Source of the DNA: Molanna angustata
Lineage: Eukaryota > Arthropoda > Insecta > Trichoptera > Molannidae
Reading direction: 5' to 3'
NCBI GenBank assembly: GCA_963576475.1
Contig: OY754978.1
Span: 5,293,929 to 5,357,928 of the forward strand
Length of the DNA: 64,000 nucleotides
The position numbers and the translations under genes were made by a program. Shown piece by piece: positions 54,529-63,976 of the stretch (position 1 is the stretch's first letter; every line of letters begins with the position of its first letter). Below the pieces are notes generated by a model. That model worked only from the letters and a program-made list of their open reading frames with translations, searched no databases and had not been told where the DNA came from.

Positions 54529-57500
54529 TCTTCTTCTTCTTTGTCCTGGCCTTTTCTTCCCATTATGTGGGGTCGGCCCTCCTCGTCCTCATTCGCCAAG
54601 TCCTTCTCTCCTGTGCGTCTCCTTCGCGCAAGTCTGCCTCCCGCAACTCTCTTGTGATGGTGGAGTGCCACGTTGTCAGCGGTCTGCCTGGTCTTCTGGC
54701 CTGCACTTGGATGTCCATCGCTCTACGTATCATATTTTCCTCTGGTCGCCTTATGATGTGTCCGTACCATCTCAATCTACTCTCAAGCAGCTTATCGGTG
54801 ATTGGGGCCACACCAAAGCTTCCCCGAACGTGGACGTTCCGTACTCTGTCCATCATAGTCACGCCCCCCGCCCATCTCAGCATTCTCATTTCAGCTGTGT
54901 GAATGCTCTGCTGGTGACTCTTCTTCAGTGCCCAACACTCAGCGGCATATGTCATGGCAGGTCTGATAACGGTTTTATAAACCTGGCCTTTTATTTTTAT
55001 GGGCATTCTACGATCACAGAGCACGGAAGACAATGACCTCCATTTCATCCATCCTGTGTTGATGCGATGGACCACGTCATCCTCGACATCTCCTTGGTTT
55101 GACAGGTATGAACCTAAATATTTGAAGCTGTCGGTTTTTGGCACTGGTGATTCTTGGAGTGACAGTGTTAGGTTAATCTGAGGCTGTCCTGAGTAGAAAC
55201 ACGGCATGTATTCGGTTTTTGTGCGGCTTATTTTAAGGCCATTTGATTCAAGTGCTTCTCGCCAATCCTCCAAGGTTTGCTGGAGGTCTTCTATTGACTC
55301 GCTTATGAGAACCACGTCATCAGCATATAATATGTTCCAGGGTGCCCGTTTCTGGATGCCTGCTGTGAGGTGGTCCATCACCAGGTTGAACAGCAATGGG
55401 CTCAGGGCTGAGCCTTGATGGACACCGACTCTTATGTCAAATGGTTCGCTTATACCTGCTGGTCCTTTGATTTTTGTCCTGACCTCCGTGTACATATCAA
55501 TGAGCAATGTGATGTAATGCTCAGGGACGCCCTGGGATCTCAGAGCCTGCCAAATTATCTTTCTAGGGACTCTGTCAAACGCTTTCTCCAGGTCTATGAA
55601 AGCCATGTGCAGATCCTTTTTATTATCGCGATATTTTTCCATTGTTATTCTTATTGTTTGAATAGCATCCCGTGTGGATCTTCCAGGTACGAAGCCACAC
55701 TGGTTTTCTGTAATTTCGGTCAATTCTCTCAGCCTTCGATTTAGCACTCTCTCCCATATTTTGAACGTGTGAGAGATTAATTTTACAGCTCTATAGTTCT
55801 CACACTGTCTCGGGTCTCCCTTATTCTTGTAAAATGGAACCAGATAGCTGCTCCTCCAACTGTTCGGCATTTTTGCCTCCATTAGCACGAAATTTAATAG
55901 TTGTGTAAGGAAGGTAACTCCTTCTTTACCTAATTGCTTCCACAGTTCCGCTGGGATCTCGTCTGGGCCCGTTGCCTTTTTATTTGCCATTTCGGATATA
56001 GCTCTTTTAACCTCATCCTCGGTAATCGATGCGATGGGTCCCTGTAGCGGAATTGATTGGTCGTTGTGTTGGTGGGGAAACTCTTCATTCAGTAATTCGC
56101 TGTAGTACTGTTTCCATCTTCCCATGATGTCTACGTTTGATGTTAACATTTGGCCAGTATTGCTCTTAATGTATTTGACCGTCTTTACGTCCAACGAATC
56201 TGTCACTTTGCGCCTTGCCACTTTGTAGATTTCATCAGAATGTTTTGCCCCCTCAAGCTCTTTATAGAAGGTGTTATTTGCTGATGCCTTTGCTCTAGCG
56301 ACAGCGCGTTTGGCTCTTTTCTTCGACTCTTTGTATTGCGCTCTGTCATCTTCAATATTGGTTGCCTGCCACTGCTTGAACTTCAATTTCTTCTGTCTTA
56401 GCTCCTCCTTTACCTCCTCATTCCACCAGTGTGTCTCACGGTTATCTGCAAGAGGGCCCTTTGAGATTCCTAAGAAAACCTTAGCCTGCGACAGACATTC
56501 GTTCTCAAATGCCGTCCACATCTCATCTGCCCTCTTATCCGTGAAATCAATTTGGTTAATATAGTCCTTGAGTCTTGTGCAGAGTGCTCCACCTTCATGT
56601 CCATTTAGCTTGTACCATTTGATTTTTGTTATCCTTTCTTTTCGGATCCTTAACTTTCTTGGCAATTTAAACTTGGCAACTAGTATTCTATGTTGTGATG
56701 TTAGTGGCTCCCCAGGGATCACCTTGCAGTCTCTAAAGTATTTAACGTTTGGTCTGTTAGTCATAATGTAGTCTATTTGAGTAGTTCTATTATCATTCTT
56801 GTACGTAATCAGATGGTTTTCAGGTTTCTTAAAAAATGTGTTTATTATTGCCAAGTTATGTGTCGATGCAAACTGTAGTATATCTCTGCCCTGCTGGTTC
56901 TGTGAGCCGTACCCATATCCTCCGTGGTTTACTTTATATGTGATTGGGGCAGATTCTCCCACATGCCCATTGAAGTCTCCTCCCACATATTTAGATTCTT
57001 CCATGGGTATTGACTGCAGGAGATCACTCAGGTCACTCCAGAACGCCTCCCTCTCCTCGCGTGCACATCCAGTCTGTGGGGCATATGCCGATATGATATT
57101 TGCACATGGTTGATCGTCTAGAGCTAGCTTTATTGACATTATGCGATCAGTTTTTCTATCTACCTGTACCACTCTATCCTGCAAGCACTTGCCCAGCACA
57201 ACACCTACTCCGTTTCTGTTGTTAGCCTGTCCATAGTAGTATAACTTGTAATCATTTCCAATGTTCCTCGCCTTCGATCCCTTCCATTTAGTCTCCTGTA
57301 TACAGCATATATCTATTCTTCGTCTTTTCAGTACTTCACTTAGCTCCACACTACGTCCGGTTAGTGATCCTATATTCCAAGTCGCCAGCTTCATAGTCGA
57401 CAGACTTTGTCTATTCTCGTCGCTTTCGGGGGACGCCCTAGCTTTTTGTTTCTTTCGCTTTGGGTTTGTTTCGTGCTCGTCGCTTTGGGGGGACGCCCTA

Positions 57501-57883
57501 TCATTTATCGCTTTATCGTTTCTTGGCATTATTCATGGATTTGGAGTTGTGTTTTTGGCTGAGTTTTTTCGGCCGGTTGCCACCTGACGCCAAGACAGTA
57601 ACCCCGACTGACTGGGGCTTAGGGTGCCCACCGTTTTCTATGTTTCTACGTATTCTGCATAACGGTTTTTTTTTTTCGCCATCCCTCATCATGACATCCT
57701 GCCTGAAGCCACTGCTCCTGTCGCGACCCTGCCTCCAAATACGTCGGAGCGGTTCGCACAGGGGGGCCTGTTTGGTCCGCGGGAGGTATTTTATTTCCCT
57801 CCTACCCGCCATATCTGGTGAGCATTCCCCTATCCGCCACCTGGGGACGCGTCCTCTAGCGGTTACAGGCTCCGCCGAGGAAA
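54529..57883 (-). mobile_element. Full-length RTE-type LINE
   Basis: Bounded by the perfect 17-bp direct repeat AGTCCGACGTAAGTACT (54512-54528 and 57884-57900). On the minus strand it has a GC-rich 354-bp 5'-UTR, one ORF (57529-54563) and a 30-bp 3'-UTR ending in GAAGAAGAAGAAG. The first 30 bases fold as CCTC-G-GCGG..CCGC-TA-GAGG. The exact duplication, complete 5' end and open frame imply a recent insertion. Confidence 0.9.
54563..57529 (-). CDS. RTE-type LINE polyprotein (APE endonuclease + RT)
   Basis: A single 988-residue protein that nicks target DNA and primes reverse transcription. The first 45 residues are charged and contain a tandem duplication (RASPQSDEHE and RASPESDENR). The APE-like endonuclease follows: MKLATWNIGSL (46), CCIQETKW, GGDFNGHVG, TQIDYIMTN and TSQHRIL give the expected N, E, D..N, D and H positions. 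The RT domain then shows KATGPDEIPAELWK, AFIDLEKAFDRVPR (motif A), GVHQGSALSPLLFNLVMD (B), NILYADDVVLIS (C, YADD) and KYLGSYLS (E). The C-terminal tail has HTAEMRMLRW, RLRWYGHIIRRPEENM and RRPGRPLTTW, as in RTE/CFDP2-like elements. No frameshift or stop was seen. Met46 is an alternative start, but MPRNDK gives the longest frame. Confidence 0.93.
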   Translation of the reverse strand: MPRNDKAINDRASPQSDEHETNPKRKKQKARASPESDENRQSLSTMKLATWNIGSLTGRSVELSEVLKRRRIDICCIQETKWKGSKARNIGNDYKLYYYGQANNRNGVGVVLGKCLQDRVVQVDRKTDRIMSIKLALDDQPCANIISAYAPQTGCAREEREAFWSDLSDLLQSIPMEESKYVGGDFNGHVGESAPITYKVNHGGYGYGSQNQQGRDILQFASTHNLAIINTFFKKPENHLITYKNDNRTTQIDYIMTNRPNVKYFRDCKVIPGEPLTSQHRILVAKFKLPRKLRIRKERITKIKWYKLNGHEGGALCTRLKDYINQIDFTDKRADEMWTAFENECLSQAKVFLGISKGPLADNRETHWWNEEVKEELRQKKLKFKQWQATNIEDDRAQYKESKKRAKRAVARAKASANNTFYKELEGAKHSDEIYKVARRKVTDSLDVKTVKYIKSNTGQMLTSNVDIMGRWKQYYSELLNEEFPHQHNDQSIPLQGPIASITEDEVKRAISEMANKKATGPDEIPAELWKQLGKEGVTFLTQLLNFVLMEAKMPNSWRSSYLVPFYKNKGDPRQCENYRAVKLISHTFKIWERVLNRRLRELTEITENQCGFVPGRSTRDAIQTIRITMEKYRDNKKDLHMAFIDLEKAFDRVPRKIIWQALRSQGVPEHYITLLIDMYTEVRTKIKGPAGISEPFDIRVGVHQGSALSPLLFNLVMDHLTAGIQKRAPWNILYADDVVLISESIEDLQQTLEDWREALESNGLKISRTKTEYMPCFYSGQPQINLTLSLQESPVPKTDSFKYLGSYLSNQGDVEDDVVHRINTGWMKWRSLSSVLCDRRMPIKIKGQVYKTVIRPAMTYAAECWALKKSHQQSIHTAEMRMLRWAGGVTMMDRVRNVHVRGSFGVAPITDKLLESRLRWYGHIIRRPEENMIRRAMDIQVQARRPGRPLTTWHSTITRELREADLREGDAQERRTWRMRTRRADPT

Positions 57884-58483
57884 AGTCCGACGTAAGTACT
57901 AAATTCTAAATACTATGCTTTCTTTGCACAGTCGCTCTTTTAAGTTAGGAGATCACGTGGCTTCCTAACTGGAGGATGCCACCAAGTTTTTTTTATGAGA
58001 ATCACATTGCAAAGACATATCTAAATACTTTGCGCATGTGCGTCGGCATAAACTAACACTGTCAAATAGTAAGGTTGATCGCGAGGAACCTTATGGGTGG
58101 TTTAATACTAAAATACAAGATGTTTTCGATGGATGATGATTTTAGCGACTTCATTGAATATTTATTTTGGTAATTTTGTCAAACCAAATCCCACACAGAG
58201 TATTCAGCGATCTATATGAGATGCCGAAAATTCGCTGGAATTTCAGAAAAATCGTTTCATTGAGCTGTCAGTGATAGCTTGGTTACATGTCTTTGTGTTA
58301 TGACAAAAAAAAACATTTTATACGTCAGTATAAACTCATAGAAAACTATCTATCCCTTTTCTTCATACACAATAATCGACCTTAAGTTTGGCGTAGTATT
58401 TAGTTAGTGATGTCTCTGAAACGTAATTGCTTACTTAAGAATACTAAATACTCCAGTGAGGTTAGGAGTTAGTATTTAGTTAC

Positions 58484-58889
58484 CTAGGACTGTGCATTCG
58501 GGTCATAATATAATTTATAACTATTCATCAATTTATTGAGTCAAAGTAAGAGCGAAATTTTCTTGTTATAATTTAAGCATGACTTGCTTATTGCTTGAGA
58601 GATTACCGGATATTATATTCCCCCGTTTCGATAATAATATTTTAAGCCAAAAATATCATCTTTGATCAATTTCTCCCATGATAACTACCTAGCCAAGTAT
58701 TTAAAGTTTTAAATTGTTTTTCTTGCTGATGTTCTGCTAAATACCTTCTCTCACCGCCACTCGCTGTGTTTGTGGAGACTGATAAAGGACCCTTAAGAGG
58801 CTATAGTAGGCTATATAGTATATTTTGAAAAGAATTTCCCCAGTACCCTCAAAAGATCCGTCTTTTAAAAAAGGAACAGTTTGTATGTA
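58484..58889. other. no gene seen
   Basis: AT-rich, nothing recognised. Confidence 0.35.
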
Positions 58890-59245
58890 TATTGTACATC
58901 TTTATTCTATTGCATGATTTTTTTAAAATTTGTTTAATACTTTTCTTGTATGCAGTATTTCAAACTTACAAAAATATTATTGATAACAATGATAATATAG
59001 ATATAATAAGTACCCGTCCTTGCTCAGAGGGACAAATTAAGGTTCCAAAATACAATACATCAACCATGCAGCGTCACTATTCTTACCTAGGAATGAACTG
59101 TTATAATAAACTTTCTTTAGATATAAGAAAATTTAAACCTTTTGTAAAATTTAAAAAAGTATACAATAATTTTATATTCTCAAATCACTGTTAAGCAATT
59201 ATGTATCTAATGTAATAACTTTTATGTACCTATTAATAAATAAAT

Positions 59246-59655
59246 ACATACATATATACATACATACCATCACGCCCTTGCGGGGTAGGCAGAGAGAACC
59301 GAACGCCACATTTTTCTATCCTGGCACGCATCCCTCGCCTCGTCCACATTCATGCATCGTCTCATACATGTTCGTCTATTGCTCACACTTCTAACATTTC
59401 CGTCTTTCTAAATTTCGTTCACATGGTCGTGCCATCCCTTTCTTGGGCGTCCCCGACCTCTCATTCCATTCCTTTCCGCTCTGTATATTTTCTTCGTCAG
59501 GCGCTCCTCATTCATTCTACCCATGTGACCAAACCATCTCAATGTGTTCACATTCATTCTAGTAATGACATCTTTCTTAATCTTACATTCTTTCCTTATA
59601 TCCTCGTTTCTTACCCGGTCATACATCGTTCTATTACAAATCCTTCTTAACGATA
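59246..59655 (-). pseudogene. 5'-truncated LINE inserted in a LINE 3'-UTR
   Basis: The minus strand encodes MYDRVRNEDIRKECKIKKD, VNTLRWFGHMGRMNEERL and RGRGRPRKGWHDHVNEI, nearly identical to 31471-31945. The 3' end CGTGATGGTATG plus TATG repeats lies at 59250-59270. ATAAATA on both sides may be the target duplication. Confidence 0.8.
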
Positions 59656-59693
59656 AATAAATTATGGACTTTAAATAAATGCTACGCCCTTCA

Positions 59694-59726
59694 TCCGCTG
59701 AACAGGAGACTTACTCTTTCAGTGGA
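59694..59726 (+). other. LINE 3'-UTR double-stem hairpin
   Basis: Outer TCCGCTGAA/TTCAGTGGA (one G-U-type mismatch), inner GAG/CTC, 5-nt loop. Confidence 0.6.
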
Positions 59727-59770
59727 GTAATATGTATAGTATAAATGTATTAATTATAAGAAATATTATA

Positions 59771-60384
59771 TACCTTTGTACCAATGTATTATTTTATTTA
59801 AAAAAAAAATAGTTGTAGTAAAACCCTTTTTTATTTTATTGCAAGTAACTTAATAACTACAAGACCTATGAAGTAGATTTTTACACCAATCAATAGAGAA
59901 TATGAAAATATACCGGCTGAGTTTTTTATTATTATAATATTTTAATAACTGTTCTTGCTATTTAAAAAAACCTCTACATTTTATCATTTTAGCACGATAA
60001 AATTTTGTATATCACATATCAGGAGATATACAATATTTTATCGTGTTTCATACATTAGAAGGTAATTTAGTGTGCATTTTTGTGTACATCCGTTTACCCA
60101 GGGTATATAAGGGCCTTAAAGAACACATGAAGAACGATAGCGGCCTTAAATAACACAAAAAGACTCTGCACTCTACAGCGCGAATCAGTTGAACCGAAAT
60201 TATTAGGCACTCTATGGATAGTTTGTTTATTATTTATGTATTTATTTAAATGCTCTAAGCATTTTACATGAAGAAAAGATGTGTAGTGATTACACACCAT
60301 GATTTAAAATGTAGAATAACATCTCATGGTAAATCTATTGGTAACAATATGAGCAATTGAAAAAATATATTACCTGTACATTTA
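59771..60384. other. no gene seen
   Basis: AT-rich, a gapped inverted phrase AAAATTTTGTATATCAC/TATACAATATTTTATCG near 60000, no gene. Confidence 0.35.
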
Positions 60385-60512
60385 TTTATTCATCCCATTA
60401 CGGCATATCCACAATTTGAGGTAACCAGCAAAAGATGTGCGGGTGTGCATTGCCTTTAAAGGTAAGCACGATGCGTGCTTGTATCCCCACACACCAGTCT
60501 CGTCTCACCTAA
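60385..60512 (-). mobile_element. Retroposon 3' tail, reverse copy
   Basis: CCCATTACGGCATATCCACA, GGTAACCAGC, GCGGGTGTGCATTGCC and CACACCAGTCTCGTCTCACC are the inverse of 51015-51165. It meets a MITE-A copy at 60512. Confidence 0.65.
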
Positions 60513-60514
60513 AA

Positions 60515-60880
60515 CTACCAAGTCACTCCACAAAGCATTCAAATTTTGTTTTGTTTTGTTAATTTATTTTATTATGAAAACTTGGTAATTCTTCAATGCC
60601 ATTTTATGAAAGTGATGTGCCTTTTAACCAATTTGAAAATAAAAATATCAAATTTTAAGTTTCCTAAGAGATTGGGGTCACTCTGAAATATTTGACAGTT
60701 AGTAAAATTGAGAAGAACTATTCAGATATCCTTCAAAATTCGATTGAATCTAAGCGAGTTTTAGGTATACAAATTTGCAAAATTTGAAAGGAATCAAATG
60801 AATACTTTAATGTATAAACGATAAAGTATAATAAACACGCCGTACTTGGTAAATAGCACATAGCACACATGACTTTATGT
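60515..60880 (+). mobile_element. MITE-A copy, partial
   Basis: Begins inside the element (ACCAAGTCACTCCACAAAGC) and runs to the CACGCCGTACTTGG region. Both termini are missing. Confidence 0.6.
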
Positions 60881-60894
60881 AGAAATACCTTGAC

Positions 60895-61170
60895 TTAAAG
60901 TCATAATCATCAGCATCATCATCATCAGTGGCTCCACAGCCCAGGATGGGCCTTGGCCTCCTCAGGGAATCGTCTCCATTGCACCCTATCCATGGCCTTT
61001 TCTCTCCAATTCCGCACACCGGCTATCTGAAGGTCCTTCTCGACTCCATCCATCCATCGTAGTTTCGGCCTTCCCACACCTCTTCTTCCCTCCGGACGTG
61101 ATGTGAGGATTATTTTCGTTATCTGGTCATCTTCCATACGATGCACGTGTCCTAACCAGCGAAGACTCTA
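60895..61170 (-). pseudogene. LINE C-terminal tail (GRPKLRW-type)
   Basis: The minus strand encodes MHRMEDDQITKIILTSRPEG, GVGRPKLRWMDGVEKDL, VRNWREKAMDRVQWRRF and EEAKAHPGL, the stereotyped end of a LINE RT protein. It ends with GATGATGATGATG at 60905-60925. Only the last 75 codons remain. Confidence 0.75.
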
Positions 61171-61437
61171 TTTTTGTCGTTTCGTCGATATTTGGTTCCT
61201 TAAATAGGCTCTGTAGTTCGTGGTTGTACCTGATTCAACAACTTATGTCAACCCTTTATATTCCTTTGTGATTTGTACTATAAGTTCATAAGTTTTTCCA
61301 TTAAAAAAAAATATACAAATAATAATACATTTTGGGCAACCAGTATCATATTAAGAGTAGGTTTTCTCTGCTTCCCCAGAGACATACAAGTTGATATTTG
61401 AAACAAGATTTTATGTGATGTACGTACCCATCTATGT
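61171..61437. other. no gene seen
   Basis: AT-rich spacer. Confidence 0.3.
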
Positions 61438-61952
61438 GTTACTCCTCACTAACCCAAGGGGATATAGTGGGAAGTTATGATTTCGCAATTTTTAAGGGCG
61501 GGTTTTTTCACAGAATATTTAAATCGGTAGTTATAGTTAAAATATAACTACAGGTTATACAAGAAATTGTTGAATGTCTTAAAACGGTTTTTTCAAGTGT
61601 AGTTATGTCACAGTTAAAGTTACGGGTGTTACAGGTATAAAGACCCTAATAGATTTTGAAGGATATCTGAATAGTGCTTCTCGATTTTTTTAAGCGTCAA
61701 ATATTTTAAACTGACCCCAAGATCAGGAAACATAAAATTTGAAATTTTTATTTTCAAATTGGTAAATAGACAAATCACTTTCACAAAATGGCATTGAAGA
61801 AATATCAAGTTGTCATAATAAAATATTTAAATAAAAAAATAATTGAACAAACTCATTTTATGAAAATGCTGAAAATTTTCCATACGAAATTTGAATACTT
61901 TTTGGAGTGACTTAGTAGTGAGGAGATTAGCGTTGGCCACAACCCACTCGGT
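61438..61952 (-). mobile_element. MITE-A copy with altered centre
   Basis: Starts TTACTCCTCACTAACCC and ends GGCCACAACCCACTCG. The part 61500-61640 differs from other copies and contains GTTATAGTTAAAATATAACTA, a small palindrome. Confidence 0.65.
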
Positions 61953-61975
61953 TTATTATTTAACCGACTTAAAAA

Positions 61976-62235
61976 AACGAGTGGATTGTGGCCAGCACTA
62001 AACTCCTCACTAACAAGTCATTCTATGAAGTATTCAAATTTTGTATGGAAAATATTCAGCATTTTCATGAAATGATTTTGTTACGATATTTTTTATTTAA
62101 ATATTTTATTATGAAAACTTGATAATTCTTCAATTCTATTTTATGAAAGTGATGTGCCTTTTTACCAATTTGAAAATAAAAATATCAAATTTTAAGTTTC
62201 CTGAGCTTGGTATCACTTTGAAATATTTGACACAA
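61976..62235 (+). mobile_element. MITE-A copy, 3' truncated
   Basis: Starts ACGAGTGGATTGTGGCC only 23 bp from the reversed copy to its left, so the two are head to head. It stops at AAATATTTGACA. Confidence 0.7.
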
Positions 62236-62259
62236 ATTTTAACTGTAGTGACTTTTTAG

Positions 62260-62345
62260 GTGTATTGGTATACACGCATGTATCGTGCTTCATTTATAAG
62301 GCAATGCAAACCCGTATATCTGTCGCTGGTAACCACACATTGTGG
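62260..62345 (+). mobile_element. Retroposon 3'-tail fragment
   Basis: TTATAAGGCAATGCAAACCC and GCTGGTAACCACACATTGTG match 51055-51115. Confidence 0.6.
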
Positions 62346-62354
62346 GGTGTGGAG

Positions 62355-62445
62355 CAAGATGGGTCGATGGCTGAGCGGTTAGCGTGCTGAGTTCGTAATC
62401 CAGTGGTCGCGAGCTCTAATCCTGCCTCGATCGATTTTGTTCATC
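62355..62445 (+). mobile_element. tRNA-like SINE head or tRNA pseudogene
   Basis: GGTCGATGGCTGAGCGGTTA resembles a tRNA A-box/D-arm, and GGTCGCGAGCTCTAATCC resembles a degraded B-box. The acceptor and T stems do not pair cleanly, so it is not a functional tRNA. It differs from SINE families 1 and 2. Confidence 0.55.
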
Positions 62446-62531
62446 TATAGCACAAGCGTTCATGCTTAATTTAGGGAACGTAGATAGATGTATATTATGC
62501 TATTGTGTTACGAGAACATATTCATTAACAA

Positions 62532-63081
62532 ACGAGTGGGTTGTGGTCAACGTTATACTCCTCACTACCAAGTCACTCAATAAGTATTTTGTATGGAATT
62601 TTTCAAAATTTTTGTAAAATGAGTGTTCAATATTTTTTTATTAAATATTTTATTATGAAAACTTGATAATTATTCGATGCCATTTTATGAAAGTGATGTG
62701 TCTTTTTGCCAATTTGAAAATTTAAAATTCAAATTTTAAATTTTCAAAGTGTCCCGAGCTTGGGGTCACTTTTAAATATTTGGCAGTAAAAAAAATGAGA
62801 AGCACTATTCAGATATGCTTCAAAGTCTAATGGGGTCTAAGTGAGTATTTGACATAAAAGTTTGCAAAATTTGAAAAGAATCGAATGAGTACCTACTTTA
62901 GTCTATAATCGATTTATAAAGTAAAATAAACACGCCGTACATAGCACACACACAGATACATTGTGATGAAACTTTCAGAATACAATCCAGTATGATACTA
63001 GTTGATCTGCAATAAAAAATAGCAAAATTGCGAAATCATAACTCCCCACTAAATCCTTTTGGGTTAGTGAGGAGTAAAAAT
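62532..63081 (+). mobile_element. MITE-A copy
   Basis: From ACGAGTGGGTTGTGGTCAAC to GGGTTAGTGAGGAGTAAAAA, essentially complete, with internal GAGCTTGGGGTCACTTTT. Confidence 0.75.
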
Positions 63082-63362
63082 AAAAATAAAATATAATATT
63101 TCGATTGGCGTAGATGGTATTTTTTCAATCGATTCTACACTCGAAAAGTACCTGTTTTAGCGAAACCGTAAAGTGTGAATAATACGAGAAACCCTCGATA
63201 TTACGTTTGAAGAAATTTTTCAAAGTCTTTTTCGGCTCGAGTGGGCAGTGTATGGTATTTTGAGAAATACATATATCATACATATTATATCCTAATATAA
63301 CGGGGAACATTCGCATAAAATAGGCGCACACAACATTGGACGTATAAGTTTTTCAACTTAGA
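63082..63362. other. no gene seen
   Basis: AT-rich spacer, only a chance 68-codon frame. Confidence 0.3.
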
Positions 63363-63487
63363 ATAATGGAACTTCACCGTATCAAGGGAGCAAGTCCGAC
63401 CAAGCAGTGAAATCAAACCCTTTTTACTACCCATATCAAGGTTATATCCAATTTTTCGACTGCTTATACGTGATGGAATTCCATTAT
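63363..63487. mobile_element. 125-bp MITE
   Basis: Terminal inverted repeats ATAATGGAACTTCACCGTAT and, inverted, ATAATGGAATTCCATCACGT. No coding capacity. Confidence 0.65.
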
Positions 63488-63567
63488 CAATATTATAAAA
63501 TTACTTAAAAAAATACGTAAAAACACAAATTTCTAACTATATTACACTAATTTAAAATGTTGACCAC

Positions 63568-63664
63568 TGACGCGTTTCGCTCAAAGAGCATCTACTAAAT
63601 GGTAGATCCTCTGGTAGATGGTAGATGCCCATTGACGAGATGTTTTTTTGAGCGAAACGCGTCA
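63568..63664. repeat. Inverted TGACGCGTTTCGCTCAAA pair
   Basis: A perfect 18-bp inverted repeat (63568-63585 and 63647-63664). Between the arms AGATGGTAGATG-like phrases repeat. A further copy of one arm (TGACGCGTTTCGTTCAAA) occurs near 10549. The GCTC-TTT-GAGC-GAAA-CGCGTC reading on the other strand recalls a hammerhead 3' half. Confidence 0.6.
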
Positions 63665-63976
63665 AATAAATAAAGTTAAAAAATTGTTAATGTTATCTGT
63701 TATGCAGATGATGCCGTGATAAAAGCTGAAACTGAGAATGACTTGCAAATAATGTTGAACAAATTCCATGTGGTATCACAGAGGCTAAACATGGCTATAC
63801 CAGTCGGTAAAACAAAAAATATTACTATATCCAAACAACCTTCAAGGTGTAAGCTAACTGTTGATGATAAGCCTGTGGAACAAGTAATGAGTTTCAAATA
63901 TTTAGGAGTAGAGATCTGCAGCCATAACGACCTATATACTGAAGTCCGCGAACAAGTAAATAAAGCATCTGTCTAA
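63665..63976 (+). pseudogene. LINE RT fragment (motif C onward)
   Basis: From about 63688 the DNA encodes VNVICYADDAVIKAETENDL, then LNKFHVVSQRLNMAIPVGK and VMSFKYLGVEICSHNDLYTE, EQVNKAS before a stop at 63974. It aligns with the copy at 28378-28680 (VICFADDAIIVAETNNDL.., FRYLGIDI). Motifs before YADD are missing. The fragment ends near the window edge. Confidence 0.75.

Larger units (their letters stand above)
54440..58483 (+). mobile_element. MITE-B copy 2, split by the RTE element
   Basis: DNA at 54440-54528 and 57884-58483 together aligns with 18640-19362 (GGTCCGAATGCAGAGTCCGA, CAGTCGCTCTTTTAAG, ATGTTTTCGATGGATGATG, GAGGTTAGGAGTTAGTATTT). Removing 54529-57883 and one copy of the 17-bp duplication restores it. 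Confidence 0.75.
58890..59770 (+). pseudogene. LINE 3' end, interrupted by another LINE
   Basis: Encodes NIDIISTRPCSEGQIKVPKY and RHYSYLGMNCYNKLSLDIRK, FVKFKKVYNN up to 59194, the closing domain of a LINE. Its 3'-UTR is split at about 59246 by a reverse LINE fragment and resumes at 59656. It contains the double stem TCCGCTGAA/TTCAGTGGA with inner GAG/CTC at 59694-59726. Confidence 0.7.

Noticed and set aside
54567..57587. Plus-strand ORFs opposite the RTE element
   Set aside because: Shadows of the 988-codon minus-strand ORF.
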